Source: Rufibacter glacialis (GTDB lineage Bacteria; Bacteroidota; Bacteroidia; Cytophagales; Hymenobacteraceae). From it: DNA of 64,000 bases. Below are positions 8,616 through 16,583 of this stretch, one piece after another (within the stretch, counting starts at the first letter, position 1; the number at the start of each line of letters is the position of its first letter). The DNA lies in contig NZ_VKKZ01000024.1 in the NCBI RefSeq assembly GCF_008271745.1, forward strand, positions 1 to 64,000. The letters are read 5' to 3'. The position numbers were made by a program, and so were the translations under genes. The notes under the pieces were generated by a model that worked only from the letters and a program-made list of their open reading frames with translations, searched no databases and was not told the origin of the DNA.

Positions 8616-9932
8616 ATGGCAATACTAAGTAAAGACCAAGCCCAGGCGCTCCTGAAAAAAGCCCTGAGTTATTCAAAAGCCGATGAGTGTGAGGTGAACT
8701 TGAGCGGGTACAAAGGCGGCAACATCCGCTACGCCCGCAGCACGGTCAGCACCAGCGGCGAGGAAGAGAATATGTCCCTGGCCGTGGAGGCCCGCTTCGG
8801 TAAACGTTCAGGCGTGGCTACCATCAACGAGTTTGACGATGCTTCCTTGGAGAAAGTAGTGCGCCGCGCCGAAGAGGTGGCCCGCATCGCACCCGAGAGC
8901 CCGGAGTACGTGCCTATGCTGGGGCCGCAGAATTACCTGCCCAGCAACGCCTGGTTCAAGACTACGGCAGACATCAACCCGGAATACCGGGCCGAGGCCG
9001 CCCGTAAGAGCATGGCCCTGGCTGATAGCAAGAAGCTCACTTCGGCGGGTTTCTGGGAAGATCGCAGCGGCTTCAACGCCAAGATGAACTCCAAAGGCCT
9101 GTTCGCCTACAACCAAAACTCCGGGGTGGATTTCTCCGTGACCATGCGTACCGAAGACGGCACCGGCTCCGGCTACGTCACCCGCGATGTGAGCGATGTG
9201 AGCAAACTGGACACCGCCGCCGCCTCCGAGATTGCGGCCCAGAAAGCCTTGGGCTCCAAAGGCGCCAAAGCCATTGAGCCCGGCAAGTATACCGTGATTC
9301 TGGAGCCTACTGCGGCCGTAGATTTGCTGCAGAACATGTTCCGGAGCATGGACGCCCGCTCCGCGGAGGAAGGTCGCTCCTTCCTGAGCAAAACCGGGGG
9401 AGCCACCAAGTTGGGGGAGAAGATGTTCGATTCCCGCGTGACCATCACCTCAGACCCCACCAACCCCGAAATCCCCACCTCTACCTGGTCCGGCGACGGA
9501 CGCCCGCACGAGAAAGTCACCTGGATTGACAAAGGAGTCATCAAGAACATGCCGTATTCCCGCTTCTGGGCCGAAAAAAAAGGCGTGAAAGGTTTGCCCT
9601 CGCCGGGTGGGTTCATCATGGCCGGCGGCAACCAGAGCCTGGAAGACCTCATCAAAGGCACCCAGAAAGGCATCCTGGTCACCCGCCTCTGGTACATCAG
9701 AGCAGTAGACCCGCAGACCCTGCTCTACACCGGCCTCACCCGCGACGGAACCTTCTACATTGAGAACGGCAAAATCAAGCACCCGGTCAAGAACTTCCGC
9801 TTCAACGAGAGCCCGGTGATCATGCTCAACAACCTGGAGGCCCTGGGTAAACCGCAGCGCATTGGCGGCAACCTGGTACCCCCTATGAAAATCAGGGACT
9901 TCACCTTCACCAGTCTGTCAGACGCGGTGTAA
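8616..9932 (+). CDS. PmbA/TldE-type subunit of the TldD/PmbA peptidase
   Basis: This 438 aa protein belongs to the TldD/PmbA family but lacks the HExxxH motif of the partner at 6424, as expected for the PmbA/TldE-type subunit. Family features are the N-terminal YARSTVSTSGEEENMSLAV strand pattern, the central NSGVDFSVTMRTEDGTGSG, and the C-terminal PSPGGFIMAGG, TRLWYIRAVDP and GTFYIENGKI segments. Unlike the TldD partner it shows no signal sequence, so co-localisation of the pair is uncertain. It ends at a clear terminator (9955-9994). Confidence 0.9.
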   Translation: MAILSKDQAQALLKKALSYSKADECEVNLSGYKGGNIRYARSTVSTSGEEENMSLAVEARFGKRSGVATINEFDDASLEKVVRRAEEVARIAPESPEYVPMLGPQNYLPSNAWFKTTADINPEYRAEAARKSMALADSKKLTSAGFWEDRSGFNAKMNSKGLFAYNQNSGVDFSVTMRTEDGTGSGYVTRDVSDVSKLDTAAASEIAAQKALGSKGAKAIEPGKYTVILEPTAAVDLLQNMFRSMDARSAEEGRSFLSKTGGATKLGEKMFDSRVTITSDPTNPEIPTSTWSGDGRPHEKVTWIDKGVIKNMPYSRFWAEKKGVKGLPSPGGFIMAGGNQSLEDLIKGTQKGILVTRLWYIRAVDPQTLLYTGLTRDGTFYIENGKIKHPVKNFRFNESPVIMLNNLEALGKPQRIGGNLVPPMKIRDFTFTSLSDAV

Positions 9933-9954
9933 GGAAGGACAGAGCAACCATTTT

Positions 9955-9994
9955 AAATGCCGCAGGCCCACCGCGCCTGCGGCATTTCTTTATT
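9955..9994 (+). terminator. Rho-independent terminator after the pmbA-type gene
   Basis: AAATGCCGCAGGC pairs with GCCTGCGGCATTT, followed by CTTTATTT. Confidence 0.85.
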
Positions 9995-10018
9995 TCTCAG
10001 GACGAGATATAGGTATCC

Positions 10019-12355
10019 ATGACAAGAATTCCAGTATTGTGTTTCATAGTAGGTGTACTGCTTTCTTACGCCGGGCATGGGCAAGCAATTGACCCGGCCT
10101 TTCACCCCAAGATAGAGCGCGGAGCTGAAATCTATAGCATTACCAAACTCAGTGAGGGAAAGGTGCTGGTGGCCGGTAATTTTGAGCGGGCAGAGGGGCA
10201 GGAAGCTCCTGGCCTGGTGAAACTGGGCGCAGACGGAAAAGTAGATGCTTCTTTTAAATTAGTAGGTGCCCAATGGAGTATCAATGATCTTGTTACGGTA
10301 GAACAAAAAGACAAGCGTCTCTTAGTAGGAGGACCAATCTTTCCTACCCCCCAACAACCTAATATCGGCATTTGCCGCCTCCTGCAAGACGGCAGCTTAG
10401 ATAATACCTTTACCAGTCCGGTGGCCAGCGGCAGTGTTAGCACCATTCTTGAGCAGGCAGATGGGAAGATAATTATTGGGGGCTCCTTTACGCTGAAAGG
10501 CAACACCACCCTCAAAAATATGGCGCGTCTGCTCAGCAATGGTACTCTTGACAACACCTTTCAAGTTGCGGTGGGCGCGAACCAAGCCGTAAAAGTCATC
10601 AGGGAGCAACCAGATGGAAAGCTTTTGGTAGGAGGAGATTTTACCCAATTTGAGAACGCCGTCACCTATCGGAAACTGATAAGGTTGTCTTCTGCGGGTG
10701 CAGTAGATGCCACCTTTGGCTGGGCGAACCTCGTGCATGAGGCAAACGGTGTGGTGGATCTTTTACTTCTGCCAGATGGGAGAATCCTTTTTGCCACCAA
10801 GCAAAAAAGGTCCAGTGCAGATACCGGCTACATAGGCCTGGGTTGCCTCAACGGCTCCGGGGCGCAAGCCACTAGCTTTGAGAATCCGTTTTCTCCTACT
10901 ACTGGTTCAGTAAGCGGGAATATGCTTTCCCTGGCTCTGCAAGACGGCAAAGTGCTTGTTGGGGGTACACTGATCAATAAAGCCACCTCAGCGGCTGTGC
11001 CGGTAGTAAGAATTACGGCTGATGGCCTTCTGGACAACTCTTTTCTACAGGTGACTTCTTCTGGTGCCGTTATCTGCCGGAGCCTGGCGGTGCAAGCCGA
11101 TAACAGCATTCTAATGGGAGGTGCTTTTGATAACTTTTCCGGCGTACATTCCAACGGTATTAACTTATTGGGCAGAGACGGCGGCCTCCAGGTTACCTTC
11201 GTTCCTGATCTGAGAACCCGCGGTTGGGTAAGGCGTGTCCTGGTGCAGAAAGATGCAAAGATTATTATTGCCGGGGACTTTGACTTTGTCAACAACACCA
11301 GAATAACCAATGCGGCCCGCCTTCTCCCCAACGGGTCAGTAGATGCCTCCTTTGATTTCGGGCATCTTTTTCAGGGTACCTCACCCAACCTGGCTATTCA
11401 GGAGGATAAGATTATTCTCCCTGCTCCCGCAGGAGGAACCCTGATGCGCATTGGCTATGATGGCCGGGAAGATGCCTCTTTTATAAAGCTCCCGATAACC
11501 GCTGTCAATGCCCTGGCCGTGACACCTGACGGCAAAATCATGGTGGCTGGCCTTGTCAATGGAAAACGATTTGTTCGTTTACAGGCCAACGGCACCCTGG
11601 ACCAGACGTTTGAGATTGACCCTACCATTAGATTTCCCGCTCAAACCATGTCAGTACAAGCTGATGGCAAGGTAGTGGTAGGAAGAAGAGACCCTACTAC
11701 TACTACTACTACTACTACTATTTACCCCACCGACCTTCTATTTAGGCTTACTACCCACGGGGCGCTGGATAATTCTTTCCATATTGGAACAGGTCCGGCC
11801 AATGATGTTAACAACGCGCTACACATTTCTACTGTAGTTGCGGAGCCAAACGGGACGCTTTTGGTGACAGGGCAATTTGAATCCTTTAGCGGAAACACTA
11901 CTTCCGCCACCGGCGGGATTGTGCGGCTGCATGAGAACGGCAGTTTCTTGGCTCCATTTACAGTTCCTGGTACTGACCTTAACTTTGTGTATGACGTGGC
12001 CAGGGAGGCCGCCGGCTCGTATCTTTTAGCAACATACTATTTTGGGGGCACCTCAAGAGCGCTGGTGAGGGTGAGTGCTACGCCCTTGGCTACAGGTAAA
12101 GAGACAGCCCCTGCTTTGACATCCATTTACCCCAATCCATTCGCCGGCACATTAAATGTTTCGTTAAAAGAAAGGCGCTCTAACAACTATGAGATTCGCG
12201 TGCTATCTCTCCATGGCCGGGAACTTTACAAGGGTATTTACCAGAACCCGGAATTTTCCCTGCCGTTGAGTCTCTTAACCAACGGAGTCTATTTGCTGGA
12301 AACAAGTGCCAACGGGAAGCGAGAAACCCGAAGAATTATTAAGATCAGCCAGTAG
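10019..12355 (+). CDS. Delta-60 repeat surface protein with T9SS sorting domain
   Basis: This 778 aa protein has a signal peptide (to about residue 21, GHGQA) and then tandem units of about 55-60 residues of the delta-60 / DUF5122 type. The units share the pattern Dg-xLDxTF, then QxDGKILVGGxF, and probably form a beta-propeller. The tail (LTSIYPNPFAGTLNVSL to RRIIKISQ) is a type IX secretion sorting domain. Eight consecutive ACT codons (11696-11719) encode a threonine run. A paralogue with the same design is at 24129-26516. The ligand is unknown. Confidence 0.9.
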   Translation: MTRIPVLCFIVGVLLSYAGHGQAIDPAFHPKIERGAEIYSITKLSEGKVLVAGNFERAEGQEAPGLVKLGADGKVDASFKLVGAQWSINDLVTVEQKDKRLLVGGPIFPTPQQPNIGICRLLQDGSLDNTFTSPVASGSVSTILEQADGKIIIGGSFTLKGNTTLKNMARLLSNGTLDNTFQVAVGANQAVKVIREQPDGKLLVGGDFTQFENAVTYRKLIRLSSAGAVDATFGWANLVHEANGVVDLLLLPDGRILFATKQKRSSADTGYIGLGCLNGSGAQATSFENPFSPTTGSVSGNMLSLALQDGKVLVGGTLINKATSAAVPVVRITADGLLDNSFLQVTSSGAVICRSLAVQADNSILMGGAFDNFSGVHSNGINLLGRDGGLQVTFVPDLRTRGWVRRVLVQKDAKIIIAGDFDFVNNTRITNAARLLPNGSVDASFDFGHLFQGTSPNLAIQEDKIILPAPAGGTLMRIGYDGREDASFIKLPITAVNALAVTPDGKIMVAGLVNGKRFVRLQANGTLDQTFEIDPTIRFPAQTMSVQADGKVVVGRRDPTTTTTTTTIYPTDLLFRLTTHGALDNSFHIGTGPANDVNNALHISTVVAEPNGTLLVTGQFESFSGNTTSATGGIVRLHENGSFLAPFTVPGTDLNFVYDVAREAAGSYLLATYYFGGTSRALVRVSATPLATGKETAPALTSIYPNPFAGTLNVSLKERRSNNYEIRVLSLHGRELYKGIYQNPEFSLPLSLLTNGVYLLETSANGKRETRRIIKISQ
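11696..11719 (+). repeat. (ACT)8 microsatellite inside the delta-60 gene
   Basis: Eight perfect ACT triplets encode eight threonines in a loop between propeller units (DPTTTT...IYPTD). The period is three, so slippage would change length without breaking the frame. Confidence 0.95.
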
Positions 12356-12357
12356 CC

Positions 12358-12978
12358 TTGCCAACTCCCTTCACCTTTGTACGCCTGCAATACCGCTCCG
12401 GCAACTGGGACACCGACCAGCGCATGCCCTCCAACCTGCTGCACTCGCTGGTAGAATATACCACCGTGCCCGTGGTGGAACAGGAGAAAGTCATTTCACT
12501 GGAAAGTACCGAGCTGTTCCGGTATCCGTTCTGCTACCTGAGCGGCCACAAGCTGGTGCAGTTCAACGCCAAGGAGAAAGCCAATTTCATAAAATACGTG
12601 CAGAACGGCGGCTTCGTGTTTGTGGACGACTGCAACCATGACATTGACGGGCTGTTTGCTAGGTCTTTTGAGGAACAGATGCGGGTCTGCTTCGGCCCGA
12701 AGGCCTTGCGTAAAATCCCCAACAACCACGCGTTGTATAAGGCTTTCTTCAAATTTGAGGAAGGCCCACCCACCACGTCTTTTGAGCTCAACGGCTGGGG
12801 CGATGACCTGGTGCACGACTACCTCAAAGCCTACGAGGTGAACGGCCGCATTGGCGTATTGTATAGCAACAAAGACTATGGCTGCGAGTGGGACTACGAC
12901 TTCCGAAACAAGCGCTGGCTTGCCGAGGACAATACCAAATTCGGGGTGAATATCCTGATGTACGCGTTGACCAGTTAA
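12358..12978 (+). CDS. DUF4159 domain protein
   Basis: This 206 aa protein begins PTPFTFVRLQYRSGNWDTDQ and contains GGFVFVDDCNH and LYSNKDYGCEWDYD, the signature stretches of DUF4159, a glutamine-amidotransferase-like fold found beside MoxR/DUF58 gene sets in Bacteroidota. The start appears to be TTG at 12358, 2 bp after the previous stop; there is no ATG that keeps the conserved N-terminus. The MoxR ATPase follows after 345 bp of repeat-bearing spacer. Together with MoxR and DUF58 it probably forms a chaperone-like assembly system, but the substrate is not apparent here. Confidence 0.88.
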   Translation: MPTPFTFVRLQYRSGNWDTDQRMPSNLLHSLVEYTTVPVVEQEKVISLESTELFRYPFCYLSGHKLVQFNAKEKANFIKYVQNGGFVFVDDCNHDIDGLFARSFEEQMRVCFGPKALRKIPNNHALYKAFFKFEEGPPTTSFELNGWGDDLVHDYLKAYEVNGRIGVLYSNKDYGCEWDYDFRNKRWLAEDNTKFGVNILMYALTS

Positions 12979-13017
12979 GGCTTCTGCAGATTACAAAATA
13001 GGAAGGGTGAAAACTGA

Positions 13018-13059
13018 GCTTGTTTTTAGCCTGCTATCTGGAAACCAGGCCACAAGCGC
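13018..13059. repeat. Family A-like palindromic repeat
   Basis: GCTTGTTTTTAGCCTG is followed after a short gap by GGAAACCAGGCCACAAGC. The arms GCTTGT and ACAAGC and the inner AGCCTG and CAGGCC pair. It lies 40 bp after the DUF4159 stop. Confidence 0.6.
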
Positions 13060-13232
13060 AAGAGCATAGTTCTTTTTAAAGGGTAGAATGCGGGGATGGC
13101 GGGGCCTATTTGGTATTGCAGATTCTGTACGGACAGGTCGCTACCTGTCCTGATACGCATATTAGTTTCCAATACGCAGACCAGCGCCGGGCCTTTGCTT
13201 AGCGTTAGAGGCAAGCTGAGAAACCACTTTTT

Positions 13233-13263
13233 GGCCTGCTTTTCTAAAAACAGGAGTAAAACC
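13233..13263. repeat. Family A-like palindromic repeat
   Basis: GGCCTGCTTTTCTAAAAACA followed by GGAGTAAAACC has the family layout in the MoxR upstream spacer. Nothing else is recognised between 12979 and 13323. Confidence 0.5.
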
Positions 13264-13323
13264 CCGAGGTTAATCCAGTAACAATCGCTTACTTACTTTC
13301 CTTAACCATAGCTTCCGCCGCCT

Positions 13324-14319
13324 GTGACCGCACAAGAAGTAACCCAGCTTTTAGAAAAACTACCCCTTCTCCGGCAGGAAATCCATAAAGTCATTGTAGG
13401 CCAGCAGGAAGTGCTGGACGAGGTGCTCATCACGCTTTTGGCCGGCGGGCATGGCCTGCTGGAAGGCGTGCCGGGCCTGGCCAAAACGCTCTTGGTGCGT
13501 ACCCTGGCCAGCGCCGTGGAGTTGCCCTTCCGCCGCATCCAGTTCACCCCAGACCTCATGCCCACCGATATCCTGGGCACCGAAGTCCTGGAGGAGGACC
13601 ACACTACCGGCAAACGCTTCTTCCAGTTCAATGAAGGTCCCATCTTCGCCAGCATTGTGCTAGCCGATGAAATCAACCGCACGCCGCCCAAAACGCAGGC
13701 GGCCTTGCTGGAGGCCATGCAGGAATTTGAGGTAACCTACGCCGGCAAAACCTACCCGCTGCCGCGCCCCTTCTTCCTGCTTGCCACCCAGAACCCCATT
13801 GAGCAGAGCGGCACCTACCCCCTGCCCGAGGCGCAACTAGACCGTTTCCTGCTCTACATCAAAATCAAGTATCCCACGGAACTGGAGGAAATCTCCGTCC
13901 TGAAAAGCACCACCGGAGGAAACCGGGCCCAAGTGCAACCGGTCTTGTCTGGCCCGGAGATTCTGGCCCTGCAACGCTTGGTGCGCGAGGTGTCTATCTC
14001 AGATGAGCTGGTGGCCTACGTGGCACGCCTGGTACGCGCTACTCGTCCAGAGGAAACCCAGGTGCCCTTTGTACAGGAGTTTGTGCGCTGGGGAGCCGGT
14101 CCGCGGGCTGGGCAGGCCCTGATTCTGACTGCCAAAGCCCGCGCCCTGCTGCAAGGCCGCTTCGCCGTAACCTTGCCCGATTTGCACACTATGGCGTATC
14201 CCGTGCTTCGGCACCGTATTCTGGTCAACTTCTCGGCAGAGGCGGATAACATCATCACCGACAAGGTAGTGGAGGAACTAGTGAAAGGCGTTGAACTGCC
14301 GAGGGAGGTGTTGCGGTAA
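13324..14319 (+). CDS. MoxR family AAA+ ATPase
   Basis: This 331 aa ATPase has Walker A at GVPGLAKT (residues 48-55), Walker B at VLADE (Asp115, Glu116) within ADEINRTPPKTQAALLEAMQE, and sensor-1 region ATQNPIEQSGTYPLPEAQLDRF, the hallmarks of the MoxR branch. It starts at GTG (13324). MoxR proteins act with DUF58/VWA proteins as chaperones that activate or assemble other proteins; the DUF58 partner is at 14918-15802. The direct MoxR-DUF58 link is interrupted by the DUF559 gene at 14341. Confidence 0.95.
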   Translation: MTAQEVTQLLEKLPLLRQEIHKVIVGQQEVLDEVLITLLAGGHGLLEGVPGLAKTLLVRTLASAVELPFRRIQFTPDLMPTDILGTEVLEEDHTTGKRFFQFNEGPIFASIVLADEINRTPPKTQAALLEAMQEFEVTYAGKTYPLPRPFFLLATQNPIEQSGTYPLPEAQLDRFLLYIKIKYPTELEEISVLKSTTGGNRAQVQPVLSGPEILALQRLVREVSISDELVAYVARLVRATRPEETQVPFVQEFVRWGAGPRAGQALILTAKARALLQGRFAVTLPDLHTMAYPVLRHRILVNFSAEADNIITDKVVEELVKGVELPREVLR

Positions 14320-14340
14320 GCGAAAGATTATGTTCGTTTT

Positions 14341-14715
14341 ATGGCAGGCAATCATCGCTACAACAAGAACCTAAAGCCATTTGCCAAATCTTTGCGGGCG
14401 GACTCTACCAAAGCAGAAATCAGGCTTTGGAGCGAATTGCTGAGCAAAGGGAGAATGGGCATTTCTTTCCTCCGCCAGCGGCCGATAGGTAACTACATCG
14501 CAGATTTCATGTGTAAGGAGCTGATGTTGATTATTGAAGTGGACGGCTATTCACATAACTTTAAAACGGATGAAGACCCGCAGCGAGATAGAGATTTATC
14601 AGCATTAGGATTCACCGTCTTAAGGTTCACGGATGATGAAGTGATGAACGATTTACCCAATGTGCAGCGAACCTTAGAAACCTGGATTGAAGACAAGAAA
14701 GGTAGCGGGAGATGA
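14341..14715 (+). CDS. DUF559 (very-short-patch-repair-like nuclease fold) protein
   Basis: This 124 aa protein matches DUF559: AEIRLWSELLSKGRMGISFLRQ, then IGNYIADFMCKELMLIIEVDG (the D...E-x-D core of a PD-(D/E)XK-like nuclease) and RDRDLSALGFTVLRFTDDEV. The fold is related to Vsr endonucleases, but activity is unproven for most members. The gene sits between moxR and DUF58 and is followed by an inverted pair of CCCCCTT/AAGGGGG hairpins (14731-14867). I infer a passenger gene rather than an original part of the operon. Confidence 0.9.
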   Translation: MAGNHRYNKNLKPFAKSLRADSTKAEIRLWSELLSKGRMGISFLRQRPIGNYIADFMCKELMLIIEVDGYSHNFKTDEDPQRDRDLSALGFTVLRFTDDEVMNDLPNVQRTLETWIEDKKGSGR

Positions 14716-14730
14716 TTGGCACGCATTCCG

Positions 14731-14758
14731 TCCCCCTTAGAAGGGGGTAGGGGGATGA
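14731..14758. repeat. CCCCCTT hairpin, left arm of an inverted pair
   Basis: CCCCCTT-AG-AAGGGGG forms a hairpin and is followed by TAGGGGGATGA. The whole unit is repeated in inverted orientation at 14839-14867. Confidence 0.8.
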
Positions 14759-14838
14759 TGACTCGTGCAGATTATCGCATGCCGAGAATCATCTTTGCCT
14801 GTCTCCTTGCCGTTGCTTATGGTTCTTCTGCGGCCTCG

Positions 14839-14867
14839 GTCATCCCCCTACCCCCTTCAAAGGGGGA
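14839..14867. repeat. CCCCCTT hairpin, right arm of the inverted pair
   Basis: GTCATCCCCCTA is followed by CCCCCTT-CA-AAGGGGG. It is the inverted counterpart of 14731-14758, about 80 bp away. A related copy is at 51332-51360. Confidence 0.8.
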
Positions 14868-14917
14868 CGAAGAAGTTCATAAAGAAGGTCAACCATTAAA
14901 AACAATAACTCTAATCC

Positions 14918-15802
14918 ATGCCCCACCGCCTCCTCAACCCGCAAACGTTCGCTGCTATCAAAGACCTGCGCCTTATTGCAAAGGCGGTGGTGGATGGGTT
15001 TCTGTTGGGGCAGAACCAGAGCATCAGGCGGGGGCCGGGCATTGAGTTCGCGCAGTACCGGAGTTACCAACCCGGCGATGACCTTAGGCAATTGGACTGG
15101 AAAATGTTCGCGCGGTCAGACAGGTATTATATCCGGGAATCTGAGGTAGACAGCAGCGTGGCCGTGCGATTTGTGGTGGACGCCAGCGGCTCCATGGCGC
15201 ACCAGGACGGCACCCTCGCCAAGCTGGACTACGCCCGCTATCTGGTGGCGGCGCTCGCTTACCTGGCCACGCAGCAGGGCGATGCCGTCGGGTTGTTTGT
15301 GCTGCAGGAAGACCAGTTGGTGCCCTTGGCCCCGGGGCAGTCCACCCAGCACCTGCAGCGGCTCTTCCACCAGCTGGACCAGGTGAAACCGGGCGGACAG
15401 TTCCCCGCCGCTGACTGTTTAGCCCCTGTTTTCGCCAAAAAGCGGCAAAAGGAGCTGACCGTGCTGGTCACCGACATGTACGAACAGACCTCGGAGATTA
15501 CTGACACCCTGCGCAAAATAGGCGCCCGCGAGAAAGACACGCTGTTGTTCCATCTCATGGGGCAGAACGAACTGGAATTCAACTACCAGGGTCCGGTCTC
15601 ATTCCAGGACCTGGAAACGGGCCAAACCATTCAGGTGAGTTCTGAAACCCAACGCACCGAGTACCTCCAGAACCTCCACCAATGGCTCCAAGCCCTGGAA
15701 ACCGATGCCCGGAAAAAACAGATCCACTACGAGCGTTTCCACCTGCACGAACCTTTAGACAAAGCATTGCGGGCTTTCCTGCTGAGCCGGGCAAAGCAGT
15801 AA
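14918..15802 (+). CDS. DUF58 domain protein with VWA-type MIDAS
   Basis: This 294 aa protein contains the DUF58 signature RRGPGIEFAQYRSYQPGDDLRQLDWK, followed by a von Willebrand A-like fold with a MIDAS motif at Asp88-x-Ser90-x-Ser92 (VVDASGSM). DUF58 proteins partner with MoxR ATPases, and the moxR gene is 600 bp upstream. The next genes expected in such clusters (BatA-like membrane proteins) are absent; the sequence after the stop is a repeat-rich gene-free region instead. Confidence 0.93.
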   Translation: MPHRLLNPQTFAAIKDLRLIAKAVVDGFLLGQNQSIRRGPGIEFAQYRSYQPGDDLRQLDWKMFARSDRYYIRESEVDSSVAVRFVVDASGSMAHQDGTLAKLDYARYLVAALAYLATQQGDAVGLFVLQEDQLVPLAPGQSTQHLQRLFHQLDQVKPGGQFPAADCLAPVFAKKRQKELTVLVTDMYEQTSEITDTLRKIGAREKDTLLFHLMGQNELEFNYQGPVSFQDLETGQTIQVSSETQRTEYLQNLHQWLQALETDARKKQIHYERFHLHEPLDKALRAFLLSRAKQ

Positions 15803-15804
15803 GG

Positions 15805-15860
15805 GAGTCCTGAATTTTTAGTTCTGAGTCTTGAGTCCAGAGTTCTGAGTCTTGAGTTTG
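15805..15860. repeat. Orphan heptamer-type array
   Basis: GAGTCCTGA, TTCTGAGTCTTGAGTCCAGA and GTTCTGAGTCTTGAGTTTG repeat the motif that flanks the four-helix-bundle gene, but no such gene is present here. Confidence 0.7.
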
Positions 15861-15874
15861 GGGAAGATTGCGTT

Positions 15875-16465
15875 TAGGCGGTTGTTTTCAGGAAAGAGGC
15901 TCAAAACACAGGTTGCGAGGGGGACCGTTGTTGGCAGAGACACTCGTAGGTCCTCCAGACACTACGAGGTCATTGGAGAAAGGCATGGCGGAGGGCAACA
16001 AGGAGCTTTTATTTTTTGCTGGCGCGAGACTTGAGTCTCGTGACATGGGATGATGCGAGTCTCCAGACTCGCCGGGAACCACGAATAGATTGCTTCTGCT
16101 GGAGAATTAACCCAGAAGTTTCATTTTCCCCATTTCCAAAGTCTCTGAAATTTTTCCTCCTTCAGAAAACTATTCCCGGCATTTAAAGAGCAGAAGTGGT
16201 GATCTGCTGCCCCGCTTTCGCTGCTTGGCAGCGAGGGTAGTCAGAGACTACCCGTTATCCCTGGGTCACGAGTCTGGAGACTCGCGCCAGGAAATGCTCC
16301 TTCATTTTACTATACACCTCAGATTTCCCCTCCTAACCCAACTGCGCCCGCTCAAAAGACCTCGTAGTGTCTTGCAGACCTACGAGTGTCTACGCCAATA
16401 ACGGTTCCTCCTAAATCACAAAGAACCATTTTGAACGTGTTTTCCATAAAACCAGGCAGTAACCA
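15875..16465. repeat. Nested giant imperfect palindrome filling a gene-free spacer
   Basis: Segments on the left recur in inverted order on the right. 15918-15971 (ACCGTTGTTGGCAGAGACAC, then TCGTAGGTC...GACACTACGAGGTC) pairs with 16358-16411. 16019-16044 (CTGGCGCGAG...CTCGTGAC) pairs with 16264-16292. A GGGAT...GTCTC...GACT stretch near 16047-16073 pairs with 16230-16263. The outermost part includes a family A copy at 15875-15909. The centre lies near 16165. Each arm also contains its own small palindromes. No reading frame of note is present from 15803 to 16583. Confidence 0.7.
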
Positions 16466-16511
16466 AAGTGCTCCACTGGAGCCAGGGCATTATAAGCAAC
16501 ACCCCTAAAAG

Positions 16512-16566
16512 ATCGGCCCTGTTTTCGGCTCCTTTTCATCAAAAGGAGCCGAAAACAGGGCCGATA
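16512..16566 (-). terminator. 25-bp perfect hairpin after the M16 gene, a family A derivative
   Basis: ATCGGCCCTGTTTTCGGCTC plus CTTTT pairs without mismatch with its reverse complement around the loop CATC. It lies 17 bp beyond the stop of the minus-strand M16 gene and keeps the family A order (GTTTT, GGC, TTTTC / AAAA, GCC, AAAAC). No long T-run follows, so it may stall transcription or protect the transcript end. Confidence 0.75.
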
Positions 16567-16583
16567 CCACTGAGTAGGAAGCC

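Noticed and set aside
11696-11719. Phase-variable on/off switch by slippage
   Set aside because: The repeat unit is three bases, so slippage cannot shift the frame.
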